This document shows positions 27,194-35,497 of a DNA stretch of 64,000 nt, one piece after another. Made by a program: the position numbers and the translations under genes. Each line of letters starts with the position of its first letter. Position 1 is the first letter of the stretch. Origin of the DNA: a virus; IMG/VR virus record IMGVR_UViG_3300020193_000009, positions 1 through 64,000 of that record; one strand, written 5' to 3'. The notes below the pieces were generated by a model. The model was given only the letters and a program-made list of their open reading frames with translations, did no database searches and was not told the origin of the DNA.

Positions 27194-27524
27194 AAAGTTT
27201 CCCTTCTTTTAACTCCATAATTCGAACAAATTTATCAATACTAAATACGCAATCAAGAGCACTTTCACCACAATAAATTGCACCATTGATAACAAAATTG
27301 TTGCTTCTCTCACCATTAGATAGCACTAAATCTATATAATTAATTATTTTGTATTTGTTGGTAAATCTAACAAAGACATCTCTATCTCCATCATAATGTA
27401 AAATTACCATACGAATCATATAGTATGATTCAAAGTTTTCGTGATTTTTATCTTTTTGCTTTTTCCAAGCAAGTATTTCGGTTTCTCGATGGAACAATGT
27501 TTGTTTATCGTAAATTTTAGTCAT
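27186..27524 (-). CDS. Unknown protein, 112 residues
   Basis: ATG 27524 overlaps the upstream stop as TAATG with AGAGGA upstream; another ATG is in frame at 27530. Strand-rich middle (YYMIRMVILHYDGDRDVFVRFTNKYKIINYIDLVL). Not recognised. Confidence 0.65.
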   Translation of the reverse strand: MTKIYDKQTLFHRETEILAWKKQKDKNHENFESYYMIRMVILHYDGDRDVFVRFTNKYKIINYIDLVLSNGERSNNFVINGAIYCGESALDCVFSIDKFVRIMELKEGKLYG

Positions 27525-27865
27525 TAGCATTCCTCTCTTAGATGTTCTTCAATAGTTTTATCAATATCTTTATCTGTAAAACACCATTCACAACATCTTG
27601 AACCATCAGAATTTATTGTGTAATGTCCACCTTTTTGTGTAAGATTTGGATCAACTATTTTCATTACTTTAACTGCACAACTGTGACAGAGTGAAATTTT
27701 AAGTCTATCTTTTTCACCAATTGTATCAAAGAATTCACCATATCCACCAAAAATGTCAAATGATAATCCATTGTCTATTTGCCACAATTTATCATCTTGA
27801 AATGGAAATTGTTCAAATACGGGAATTATTTCTTCTGAACAAGATGTACAAACATATTTACTCAT
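27524..27865 (-). CDS. Small protein with several cysteine pairs
   Basis: The product has 113 residues with three Cys groups: CTSCS near the N-terminus, CHSCAVKV in the middle and CCEWC near the end. The first two resemble halves of a zinc ribbon. Function unknown. Coupled to the next gene by TAATG. Confidence 0.65.
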   Translation of the reverse strand: MSKYVCTSCSEEIIPVFEQFPFQDDKLWQIDNGLSFDIFGGYGEFFDTIGEKDRLKISLCHSCAVKVMKIVDPNLTQKGGHYTINSDGSRCCEWCFTDKDIDKTIEEHLREEC

Positions 27866-27867
27866 TT

Positions 27868-28062
27868 TCAGTAATGCTCCTCGTTTATTAGATATTTACA
27901 AATCTTGAATATTTTATTTAAGTTTTTATGATCTGGGTTATTTATACTTGCATTACGCAATAACCAATGTGGGTCTCTTTGTCTTTGAAAAGGAATATCC
28001 ATTACCTTTGTCAAATTTTCAAGTTCATTGAGAAGTTGATTTTTGGTTTTGTTATCTATCAC
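27868..28062 (-). CDS. Small protein, unknown function
   Basis: The product has 64 residues, helical (NQLLNELENLTKVM; NLNKIFKICKYLINEEHY), with a short polar middle. Starts as ATGA with the upstream stop. Not recognised. Confidence 0.62.
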   Translation of the reverse strand: MIDNKTKNQLLNELENLTKVMDIPFQRQRDPHWLLRNASINNPDHKNLNKIFKICKYLINEEHY

Positions 28063-28637
28063 TCTAATCCTTTTGCTTTTCGAACTTCGGCAATTTGTTT
28101 TCTAAACTCTTCTAACTCTTTTTGCTTTTGTTCAGGATTGTTATTGGTTTTATTACCATAACGAATCCACATTAGTTTTTCCAAAGTTTGTTTCTTGCTT
28201 TCTTGTCTTTCAATTTCATCTTTCTCCAACTTATCAAGTTCAATTTTGATTTCCTTGATGTTTTCATCATTAGATTGCTCAACACAATCATCAATAGTTA
28301 CATCAACACCTGATTGAAGTAGACTAATAATAAGTTTGAGTTGATTGATTTGATTTAGTCGAAGGAATAAATCTTCATCACCTAAGTCAATAACAATGCC
28401 TTTACGAGCATTTGTAATAACTCTTACACGAAGTAATGACATAATAAATTGAATTTCTTCTGCTGTATCGTATGTCACACACTTTACATACTGCTTTACT
28501 GCCGGCTTTTTCTTTCGCCTGCGAATACGACCAGACTTTATCAAATCAGATAGATTGACTTTGTTAGAGTTTGGATTTGGAATAGCCTTATGCTTTACAA
28601 TACGGGCTTCCACATCTGTGAGTTTGATTTTAGTCAT
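28059..28637 (-). CDS. Basic/coiled-coil protein, unknown function
   Basis: The product has 192 residues. N-terminal basic patch (SGRIRRRKKKPAVKQY), a middle alpha/beta part (IQFIMSLLRVRVITNARKGIVIDLGDEDLFLRL), and a long C-terminal charged helix (KEIKIELDKLEKDEIERQ..). It may bind nucleic acid; not recognised. Confidence 0.65.
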   Translation of the reverse strand: MTKIKLTDVEARIVKHKAIPNPNSNKVNLSDLIKSGRIRRRKKKPAVKQYVKCVTYDTAEEIQFIMSLLRVRVITNARKGIVIDLGDEDLFLRLNQINQLKLIISLLQSGVDVTIDDCVEQSNDENIKEIKIELDKLEKDEIERQESKKQTLEKLMWIRYGNKTNNNPEQKQKELEEFRKQIAEVRKAKGLE

Positions 28638-29062
28638 TACTTTTTACCTTTCTTTCCATAAGTGTAATAATCAAATTGTGACGGGTGAATAAATGATGAA
28701 CTTGTAATAACATTTCCTTTTCTACTACGCTTTGGCTTTACCCAATTTTCTGCGTAATCAGAACCTTGTGGATAAACAATTTCTACGCCATTTGCTTTCA
28801 ATTCAATAAGTCTGAGCAAATACATTAGTTGTTCACACTCAAACTCAAAGCCTTTGTCTGTGACTGCGTATGTGCGTATGTCGCGTTGTTTTTCACAAGA
28901 TTTGAAATAGGTAATAGTGCCATACTCAATTGTTCCAAACGCTAACTCTAAGCCAAAGAGTTTGCGATAAACTTTGAGGAAATAATAATCTATGTTGGCA
29001 TTACGCAGTGCGTATGCCAATGCGTCTGTGTAAGACTGTTTGTAATCCGATAGATTTGTCAT
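28637..29062 (-). CDS. Unknown protein, first gene of the accessory block
   Basis: The product has 141 residues, mixed alpha/beta, with a basic C-terminal third (WVKPKRSRKGNVITSSS; YYTYGKKGKK). It is the first gene after the 400-nt gap at 29063-29464. Start with AAAGGGATTTACT upstream, a moderate site. Not recognised. Confidence 0.65.
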   Translation of the reverse strand: MTNLSDYKQSYTDALAYALRNANIDYYFLKVYRKLFGLELAFGTIEYGTITYFKSCEKQRDIRTYAVTDKGFEFECEQLMYLLRLIELKANGVEIVYPQGSDYAENWVKPKRSRKGNVITSSSFIHPSQFDYYTYGKKGKK

Positions 29063-29464
29063 AGTAAATCCCTTTCATTGATTGTTTATTTTTTTATTTG
29101 AATAGTTATTTTTGGGCGTAATCGTGGTCGTGGGGGCAAGGGTACAGCATAGAATAAAAAACAGCAACCTCACAGCAAATAAATATTTTGAAAAGATTAT
29201 TTCGCATAGGCAATCGCACAGGGCTAAACAGCCATCATAAAGGCTTTATTAAAGAATGATCGGACAGCTATGTAAATAACTATTTTGCGGGGCTCGTTAT
29301 GAAGTAAATAATAAACGAAATTTAGTACACGCTTACCAAGCATTACTAAATAATATGATATATGAACTACCCGTGTTTTTTTCTATTTACAGGAAAATTT
29401 GAGTATATATTTTTCAGAGTCTAAGGGTCTGAGAAAAAAATCCATTTTCGTAACTGATTTCAGA
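29063..29464. other. Gene-free junction between core and accessory blocks
   Basis: No credible ORF. It holds an imperfect hairpin at 29321-29350 with arms TTTAGTA/TACTAAA and inner GCTT/AAGC, and a weak CAGA/TCTG dyad near 29415-29435. On the minus strand TTGCTG and TATTCT, 16 bp apart about 80-110 nt before the start at 29062, could be a promoter for the accessory genes; this is a weak match. Confidence 0.5.
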
Positions 29465-30283
29465 TTATTCCAATACCGTTGCGTGCTTCTCTATGAATGA
29501 CATCAGAGTTCCTTTATATTTCATACGACCTATATGTGTTAATTCAATACTCGGCTCTACCCAAATCTTTCCACCAATGTTTTGCCAATACCTACAGAAA
29601 CCATAATCTTCAGAAAGAAATCTATTAAGATGCGGATCGATATACGAATTGAAGAATGCATAAGTCCATTTCTTTTCTGCATCATTCAAAGCACCGGTGT
29701 CATCATTATATTTTAACTCTGGATACTTCTTAATTAATTTATGAATAACTTCCCTTTTAATCAACATAAACCCCGTGCCGGCATCAAAGATTTCTATTGC
29801 ACCATTACTTACATTAAGAGTTCTATTATCTGCACTTTTAACAGGGTTGATTACAAATCTTACGCTATTTTCTAATAGCAGATCTTTCGACATACTAGCT
29901 TTTACATTTTCCTCAACTCTATTCCACTCAATTTGTTTTATTGGATAGGCTGCAGTAACAACCTCTTTATTATGCCAAAGAAGTTTTATAATTGCCTCCG
30001 GCTCCCACGCAATATCTGCATCAATAAACATTAAATGCGTTGCTTGTTCATACGCCATAAACTTAGCGATTACATTATTACGCGCTCGATTAATTAAACT
30101 GTCAGTAATTGTGCAGAGACCAAATTTAATTCCGTGATCTCTAAAATACATCATAGTTTTGATTAATGATAAAACTGTTGGTTCAGATATTAATTGATCA
30201 TAACAAGGTATTGCGAATAGAACATTCCATTTGGAAGCTACATCTTGACTAATCTCGATTTTTTGTGTCTCAAATAATGGCAT
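29465..30283 (-). CDS. Glycosyltransferase, family 2-like
   Basis: The product has 272 residues. A nucleotide-sugar-transferase-like N-terminal half: VLFAIPCYDQLIS, SLINRARNNVIAKFM, HLMFIDADIAWEPEAI (DxD-type metal site), then VTAAYPIK. A later DYGFCRYWQNIGGKIWVEPSIELTHIG resembles the C-terminal acceptor region of such enzymes. It could modify virion proteins, DNA bases or host surface glycans. TATAAT lies 6 nt before ATG and there is no ribosome-binding site, so the mRNA may be leaderless. Confidence 0.75.
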   Translation of the reverse strand: MPLFETQKIEISQDVASKWNVLFAIPCYDQLISEPTVLSLIKTMMYFRDHGIKFGLCTITDSLINRARNNVIAKFMAYEQATHLMFIDADIAWEPEAIIKLLWHNKEVVTAAYPIKQIEWNRVEENVKASMSKDLLLENSVRFVINPVKSADNRTLNVSNGAIEIFDAGTGFMLIKREVIHKLIKKYPELKYNDDTGALNDAEKKWTYAFFNSYIDPHLNRFLSEDYGFCRYWQNIGGKIWVEPSIELTHIGRMKYKGTLMSFIEKHATVLE

Positions 30284-30289
30284 ACAAAA

Positions 30290-30295
30290 ATTATA
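30290..30295 (-). promoter_or_regulatory. -10 hexamer just upstream of the start codon
   Basis: TATAAT on the minus strand, 6 nt before the ATG at 30283 and directly behind the terminator at 30297. A transcript starting here would begin at or next to the ATG. No good -35 is visible. Confidence 0.45.
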
Positions 30296-30296
30296 C

Positions 30297-30323
30297 TAAA
30301 AAAAAGTGGGGCTTGCGCCCCAC
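30297..30323 (-). terminator. Terminator of the terminase operon
   Basis: On the minus strand, stem GTGGGGC/GCCCCAC with a GCAA tetraloop followed by TTTTTTTT. It lies downstream of the gene at 30360. The design is the same as in the plus-strand cassette terminators. Confidence 0.88.
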
Positions 30324-30359
30324 CCGAAAAAATATTGCTATTTGTTTCTAAATTGTTAA

Positions 30360-30701
30360 TTACGCCTTAACAGTTGTCTTGACGTTTTTAACATCTTTTG
30401 CTTTTACTGAAGTATTTTTGGTAATCGTAACTTCAGCATCATTCTTCCCCGGCACTCTGAAATAGAGCGTTTCATTGACTTTATCAAAGTGAATCTGAAC
30501 TTGCAGATTCAACTTTTTAGCCTGCGCTCTAATTCTCTGTTGCATTGAATTGTATTTCTTACCAGCAACAATTCCCGTAATTGAGAATGCGTTACCAGTT
30601 TCAGATGACAACACCAATGTGTCGATAATTTGCTGTAACTCAGCAGATGTACGACCACTGCGTGAAATAACAGGGAAATTGCTTGCTTGATTAATTTGCA
30701 T
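30360..30701 (-). CDS. Small protein, unknown function
   Basis: The product has 113 residues. A helical part with SGRTSAELQQIIDTLVLSSETGNAFSITGI, then GKKYNSMQQRIRAQAKKLNLQVQIHF, a basic helix, and a strand-rich C-terminus ending in Lys/Val repeats. DNA binding is possible from the basic helix. The start follows TAGGAGCATAAA. A terminator follows 37 nt downstream. Not recognised. Confidence 0.68.
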   Translation of the reverse strand: MQINQASNFPVISRSGRTSAELQQIIDTLVLSSETGNAFSITGIVAGKKYNSMQQRIRAQAKKLNLQVQIHFDKVNETLYFRVPGKNDAEVTITKNTSVKAKDVKNVKTTVKA

Positions 30702-30788
30702 TTTATGCTCCTATTTACTAGTTGTTTTTGTCGCCTTGTGACGACAACACAGATAGTAGCAGGTCAATTAAAAACTACACAGTGTTCG

Positions 30789-30965
30789 CTAAACTATTTT
30801 CGAAGAGTTTTTTTCTTGTTCCTGCTTGATCATCTTTACCAAACCATTTATCTGTGCAGTAAGCACCGCGTTTTGAGCTACTAAATCAGCAATTTTATCT
30901 GTAAGAATTGCTATAATATCTGCCGCTTCTACCTGTATGTTTTTGTTTATATCGATTCTATCCAC
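30789..30965 (-). CDS. Small coiled-coil protein starting with GTG
   Basis: The product has 58 residues in a different frame from the terminase gene end, overlapping it by 19 bp. The site AGGAGGTGGGAAA before GTG is excellent. The protein is a heptad-like helix (VEAADIIAILTDKIADLVAQNAVLTAQINGLVKMI in parts), probably oligomeric. Not recognised; strong start signal and fit into the gap support it. Confidence 0.62.
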   Translation of the reverse strand: MDRIDINKNIQVEAADIIAILTDKIADLVAQNAVLTAQINGLVKMIKQEQEKNSSKIV

Positions 30966-32686
30966 TTTCCCACCTCCTGTCCTGGTACATTTAATTCCTT
31001 ATATCCGGGCGTGAATTCTCTCAAATTATGATTATACACGCTTGCTGTGCCAAATTCTTCGAGATCTTCATCAATCTCTGACTGCATAGAAAAATCTAAG
31101 ATTTCTACTTCTACTTCTTGTTCGACCGCCATATTTTCTACACAATTAAATACCGAACCAGCCAAAGAATCTGCCATATCTTTTGAACCACCAGATGGGT
31201 GATCAATTTTATTATTACTAAATAATCTAAGCTTAAGTAGCTCTTCATTTACCAATATCTCGTTCCAATATCCTCTTAATCTTGTATCGTATATAGATGT
31301 CATTAATGTGTCATAGTCAGTCTTTTTTACGCTATGAAAATCAGCTGCGATTCCTTGCGCTCTCAAACTTTGAATCATTTCAATAGATTGCCATCTATCA
31401 AATGTAACTTTAGCTACATCAAACTTTCTACACAAATCGACTATCATTTGCCTCACAGATGCAAAATTAATTTCTTCGCCTGGTGCGGCTTGCCAAGAAT
31501 ATATTAAATCAACATTTATTACCGGAAGCTTTTCTACGCCCATAGAAGTTTTAATTTCTTTAAACCCAGCACAATGTGTCAAACAAAGAGCTGATCTATC
31601 TCTTTTAAATCCTAAGTCAACATGTATAAATCTTCTGTGACCATCTGAATTATTAAACCATTTATGAAACCTTCCATCTTCATCAATCGGATCATCTGCA
31701 TACATAAATGCTTTTCTAACTAAATCTTCATCTCTAAAATATGCGTCTTCCATTGTAGGTGGTTCACATTCAAATCTCGATGCAGCTTCAATAGGATTTC
31801 TTATGTATTCAGACTCAAGATCAGATCTCTTAATTGTTGGATTAACTTCCCAGGTAGCTGCTTTTATATACCATGTTTTTGGCTCGTTTTTTTCATGAGC
31901 ACCAAAATATCTTTGTTGAATAAAATCACCTTTATATCTAGGGAATGATAATAAAATTACTTTACCTACTTCTGGGAATCGTGACATCACAGATAACTTG
32001 CTCATATTATATATTGCAGAAGCTGACCCTTTAGCTCTTGTATCACCTTTTAATTCGATATCTGTTTTAAAAGCAGAGATCTCGTCTAAGACTATAGTTA
32101 ATACTTCATAACCTTCCCATCCTTCACTTTCTGAGTGACCGGAGAATAGCCTTACTGGTCTGGAAAAGAAAAAGATTTCTGACACTCTAGGTTCAAACCC
32201 AACGCTATTAAAATACGGAGATCCAAGCAATAGGTTTTTTAACGGCTCAAAGAAAACCCTTTGAGCTTGCTGTGCGTTTACAGCTAGGTTTAGTAGGTCA
32301 ACATATACGCCATTTGCTTTACCGTAGTAACTGAGAGGATCGCGTAAACAATGTAGCAAATAAGCCGTATATGCGATTGAAATTCTGCTACAATGGTCTT
32401 TGCCAGACCCCTTACCTAACATACAAATTACTTCATTATCAGTATATTTTTTATAGTATTCGAGACCATTATGTTCACCCATAAGCTTTTGCAAAGTCGG
32501 CAATTTAAATATTTGCGTACTGTGTCGAACTATTTCAAGCTGTATATTAGACAATGGCGGCAAGCCAAGATATTTTTTTTCTTGTACAAATGTTTCAATA
32601 GATACCGGTTGTTCCATCAATTCATCTTGTCTAAGCAATCTATCAAAGTCTGCAAATTCCAAATTAATTCCAAGGTACTCAGACAT
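30947..32686 (-). CDS. terL: Terminase large subunit
   Basis: The product has 579 residues. N-terminal ATPase: MLGKGSGKD (about 89-97) as Walker A-like loop, VLTIVLDEISAF (about 200) as Walker B with catalytic Glu. C-terminal RNase H-like nuclease: FIHVDLGFKRDRSAL (about 350), VTFDRW (about 427) and DMADSLAGSVF (about 520) supply acidic residues. It packages DNA into the prohead. It follows the small subunit, with a short repeat region between. Confidence 0.88.
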   Translation of the reverse strand: MSEYLGINLEFADFDRLLRQDELMEQPVSIETFVQEKKYLGLPPLSNIQLEIVRHSTQIFKLPTLQKLMGEHNGLEYYKKYTDNEVICMLGKGSGKDHCSRISIAYTAYLLHCLRDPLSYYGKANGVYVDLLNLAVNAQQAQRVFFEPLKNLLLGSPYFNSVGFEPRVSEIFFFSRPVRLFSGHSESEGWEGYEVLTIVLDEISAFKTDIELKGDTRAKGSASAIYNMSKLSVMSRFPEVGKVILLSFPRYKGDFIQQRYFGAHEKNEPKTWYIKAATWEVNPTIKRSDLESEYIRNPIEAASRFECEPPTMEDAYFRDEDLVRKAFMYADDPIDEDGRFHKWFNNSDGHRRFIHVDLGFKRDRSALCLTHCAGFKEIKTSMGVEKLPVINVDLIYSWQAAPGEEINFASVRQMIVDLCRKFDVAKVTFDRWQSIEMIQSLRAQGIAADFHSVKKTDYDTLMTSIYDTRLRGYWNEILVNEELLKLRLFSNNKIDHPSGGSKDMADSLAGSVFNCVENMAVEQEVEVEILDFSMQSEIDEDLEEFGTASVYNHNLREFTPGYKELNVPGQEVGKWIESI

Positions 32687-32688
32687 AA

Positions 32689-32778
32689 TTATTTACCAAC
32701 ATATGACTTAGAGGCTTCAAAACCCGTTCTCAAATTCTGGACATAAAGGCTCAAAAACCCGTTCTCAAATTCTGACAT
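32689..32778 (-). CDS. Possible 29-residue peptide between terminase genes
   Basis: An ORF (starting MSEFENGF) made almost entirely of the 35-bp repeat that also encodes the end of the small terminase. It is preceded by AAGGGG and ends 3 nt before the large terminase ATG. It may be translated for coupling or may be only a by-product of the repeat. Confidence 0.35.
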   Translation of the reverse strand: MSEFENGFLSLYVQNLRTGFEASKSYVGK

Positions 32779-32809
32779 AAAACCCCTTAATTACCGTTCT
32801 CAAATTCTG
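32724..32809. repeat. 35-bp tandem direct repeat, three units
   Basis: CCGTTCTCAAATTCTG begins at 32724, 32759 and 32794, an exact period of 35 bp; the flanking ACATAAA and CAAAA sequences are shared between units. The right-most unit (32794) encodes SEFENG at the end of the small terminase. Since 35 is not a multiple of 3, the copies fall in different frames. Confidence 0.85.
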
Positions 32810-33395
32810 ATGAATTTGTATCAATGGCTGATTCTTTTGAAAGATCTATTCTTTCACCTGACATAATTTCAAATGCAATTTCTAATTCTTTTCTGACCTC
32901 TTCTGCAATCGCGGGATGTTTTGCAATAACATCTCTTAGTATTTTAGAAAGAATTTGATTAACATTTTCCGCTTTCTGCATTCTTGCAATGTACTCCCCA
33001 TCAGCTTGATTGCCGCCCATAAGTTTATGCAATTGAGCTTTTTTAGATGCAATCTCCCCGGCAAGCTTGATTGCCTGAATTCTTGCGGCAACCATACCAT
33101 TGTCTGTTGCAATTGCAATTGTTTCCCAAGCCTCTTTGCTTAGTTGATCAAACTCCTGCAATGCTTTAATTGTATTAAATTGAACCCTTTCAAGAAAATA
33201 AGGATCTTCATCAACAGTTTTATTTAAGATAATTTTATATTCTTCTACATATTCTTTTACTTCATTTGGTTTTAGCGACATCAATGCGCCAATCTCTCTA
33301 TTACTATAGCCCTTTACATGAAGTAAACCAACTTGTTCTACATCTTTAATTTTATCAATTAAAGATTTATTTTTAATTGGTTCGATATCTGACAT
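32787..33395 (-). CDS. Terminase small subunit-like protein
   Basis: The product has 202 residues. The N-terminal helix-turn-helix VGLLHVKGYSNREIGALMSLKPNEVKEYVEEY fits a DNA-recognition domain of small terminases; the rest is helical (oligomerisation). It sits directly upstream of the large subunit in transcription order. It ends within the 35-bp repeat, so its C-terminus SSEFENGN is repeat-derived. Overlaps the glycosyltransferase gene by 37 bp. Confidence 0.72.
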   Translation of the reverse strand: MSDIEPIKNKSLIDKIKDVEQVGLLHVKGYSNREIGALMSLKPNEVKEYVEEYKIILNKTVDEDPYFLERVQFNTIKALQEFDQLSKEAWETIAIATDNGMVAARIQAIKLAGEIASKKAQLHKLMGGNQADGEYIARMQKAENVNQILSKILRDVIAKHPAIAEEVRKELEIAFEIMSGERIDLSKESAIDTNSSEFENGN

Positions 33396-34453
33396 AATCT
33401 CTCTTTATACTCTTGACTCACTTTCTCCCAGGTAAGATTTTTATGGACCCATTTTGCGCCATGAAAAGTTTTATCTGCTACTTCATCGTAGTTATTTACA
33501 ACATATAACATTTTATCACATAAATCATCGAAATCCGGCTCTGCCCAGTCACCGCACCCTTCGTATATTCCGAACATATTCATAGTTCCCCACTTATAAT
33601 TAAGCGGCACAGACAGATGTGCAAACTCAGTACAAGCAGTAGCGTTAGTGCAAATAGTTGGAATACCTTTTGCTATACCTTGCAATGGAAGCAACCCCCA
33701 CCCTTCACCACTTGTAGGGTATAAAACACAGTCCACTTCATCATAAATTTTTGCAAGATCTGAATCAGTGGTTTGCCAATCAATTACTTTAATTCTATCG
33801 TGGTCTTTCAAATACATTCTAGAACCATCATTAAAGTAAATTCTTGCATCTGCATGCCCATTTGATTTATAAATAAGATTAAAGCGGTCATCTTTGCCAA
33901 ACAGCTTTAGAAAAGCGTTTACAGACATCTGGGAGTTCTTTCTGGTCGACGGAGAGCCTATACTTAAGAAAGTAAATCGCCCCGGTTTCCTCAATATTCT
34001 TGGCTCAGAGGGCATTGAGTAGATTACATCATTAACACCAAGTTTAAAATCATAAACAGGTATCTTAACTCCAGAGTTGATAAAGACATTTTTAGCCCAT
34101 GCAGATGTTGTCCAAAACTCATCAGCGCTATTAATTAGATCAATCCAGTTTGCTGGTATTTTATTTGTTTCCCAATATGTAAAACAAACATTGTAGCCAG
34201 GTTTTTTATTAAAAAATATTGGCAAAGCATTATAGATATATATATCAGCAGAATTTGTAGATTTTTCATATAGAAAATTTATGCCCGCATTATGCAGTTT
34301 GTTAATTTCTTCTACCCGCTCTTTGCTTTGATCAGTAATATTTTCTTCTATTAGGTCAAAATCATTTTTCAAATATGATTTTAGATATGAAGCAGAATCA
34401 CTGTACCCTTCAGACTTGTTCAATATTACTGCTGTAGTCCATTGCACTCTCAT
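33359..34453 (-). CDS. Glycosyltransferase, family 4-like (GT-B)
   Basis: The product has 364 residues. The C-terminal half has the GT-B donor-site pattern: FTFLSIGSPSTRKN, then DCVLYPTSGEGWGLLPLQGIAKGIPTICTNATACTEF (E-x7-E-like motif). N-terminal half: NVCFTYWETNKIPANWIDLINSADEFWTTSAWAKNVF. It should transfer a sugar to an acceptor that cannot be named. It overlaps the gene at 34410 by 44 bp. Confidence 0.8.
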   Translation of the reverse strand: MRVQWTTAVILNKSEGYSDSASYLKSYLKNDFDLIEENITDQSKERVEEINKLHNAGINFLYEKSTNSADIYIYNALPIFFNKKPGYNVCFTYWETNKIPANWIDLINSADEFWTTSAWAKNVFINSGVKIPVYDFKLGVNDVIYSMPSEPRILRKPGRFTFLSIGSPSTRKNSQMSVNAFLKLFGKDDRFNLIYKSNGHADARIYFNDGSRMYLKDHDRIKVIDWQTTDSDLAKIYDEVDCVLYPTSGEGWGLLPLQGIAKGIPTICTNATACTEFAHLSVPLNYKWGTMNMFGIYEGCGDWAEPDFDDLCDKMLYVVNNYDEVADKTFHGAKWVHKNLTWEKVSQEYKERLCQISNQLKINL

Positions 34454-35201
34454 CTATTTTAAACCCAATCTCTCCGCCTGCCGCAGCCGCTTCTTCTTTC
34501 AATCTTGGCAAAGGTAAGCCGTGAATTTTTGTATACTCAACTCTATAATTATACCACCCTTGAACAGCTCGCCACATTCTATCATCAGTAGTTCGTGCAA
34601 GTTCTTCAAGCTCCTCAGTTGATATTAAAAAACTAAGAACGCCCAATGGCATATATACAACCACGTCATAGCTTGAATTTTTTCCCTCTGCATATTTTTT
34701 TAAGAGCAATTGAAATTGCCTAATTGTATCCTCTACAGGCTCGCCGGCAAAAAAATCAATATTACCATATGCATTTCTAATCCGAGGGCAGTAATCATCA
34801 ACTCCTACAATCGTACCATAACTTCTGCAAACCATCGGGCGATGATCATAAATTGTGCATCCATTTTTATAGAATGCGCACCACTTTTCAGTTTCGCCGC
34901 CAAACTCCCAACTAGTGTCATTCATTGCTTCTTTTAACTTTAGTATAACTGCATTAAAAGATTGTTTGGCAAATTCTTCACCTTTATTTTCTAGATCTAA
35001 ATAATATTTCCTATTTATATTGTATGCAATATTTGCACACTCAGCCATATGAATAGTAACACCAATCTTACAGCATTTACCTGAACCGAGGCACTTAAAC
35101 TTACCACTATTTTGACGAGCCTCAAGCACGCGAACATGATTGTAAAGCATATCTATTTCGCCAAAAATTGCAATATCACTAAGCGCTACTTTTCTTTGCA
35201 C
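34410..35201 (-). CDS. YkgJ-like cysteine-cluster protein
   Basis: The product has 263 residues. A cysteine set CLGSGKCCKIGV....ECANIA ... WCAFYKNGCTIYDHRPMVCRSYG ... DYCPRI fits the YkgJ (putative zinc/iron chelating) family, with the RP..CR element typical of it. Biochemical role is unknown; members are often near enzymes acting on glycans or peptides. Neighbours are a glycosyltransferase and a small HTH protein. Confidence 0.75.
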   Translation of the reverse strand: MQRKVALSDIAIFGEIDMLYNHVRVLEARQNSGKFKCLGSGKCCKIGVTIHMAECANIAYNINRKYYLDLENKGEEFAKQSFNAVILKLKEAMNDTSWEFGGETEKWCAFYKNGCTIYDHRPMVCRSYGTIVGVDDYCPRIRNAYGNIDFFAGEPVEDTIRQFQLLLKKYAEGKNSSYDVVVYMPLGVLSFLISTEELEELARTTDDRMWRAVQGWYNYRVEYTKIHGLPLPRLKEEAAAAGGEIGFKIDESAMDYSSNIEQV

Positions 35202-35497
35202 TATCTACCGTAACCTTTCTTTCTCATTTGTATTTCTTTTCTTTTTTGTCGCTTTCGTTTTTCAACTTCTTTTTGCATTGGCGATTGCGGTCGCCGCTTT
35301 GCTGTTGAAGAAAGATTCCTGCCTTTTCCTCTAAATCTTAACAACTGATATTTTTCACACCAGTTATACAAACCTTGTGGGGTAATTTCTATATTATAAG
35401 TTTGTTTTAATAGTTTAACTATGTCTGTAAGGTTCATCCTCTTGCGAACATAATGTTCGTAAAGCCAGATTTTATCTTTGTACGGTTCTAGTGCCAT
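35201..35497 (-). CDS. HTH protein with basic tail
   Basis: The product has 98 residues. DIVKLLKQTYNIEITPQGLYNWCEKYQL reads as a helix-turn-helix like those of small terminases or transposase N-domains, followed by a highly basic tail (KRRPQSP..EVEKRKRQKRKEIQMRKKGYGR). DNA binding is likely. It could be an alternative small-terminase candidate. It overlaps the RuvC-like gene by 26 bp. Confidence 0.65.
   Translation of the reverse strand: MALEPYKDKIWLYEHYVRKRMNLTDIVKLLKQTYNIEITPQGLYNWCEKYQLLRFRGKGRNLSSTAKRRPQSPMQKEVEKRKRQKRKEIQMRKKGYGR

Noticed and set aside
29321-29350. TTTAGTA hairpin as a copy of the array promoter block
   Set aside because: It shares only TTTAGTAC with the array element and lacks the rest of the block and the TANNNT hexamer at the right distance.
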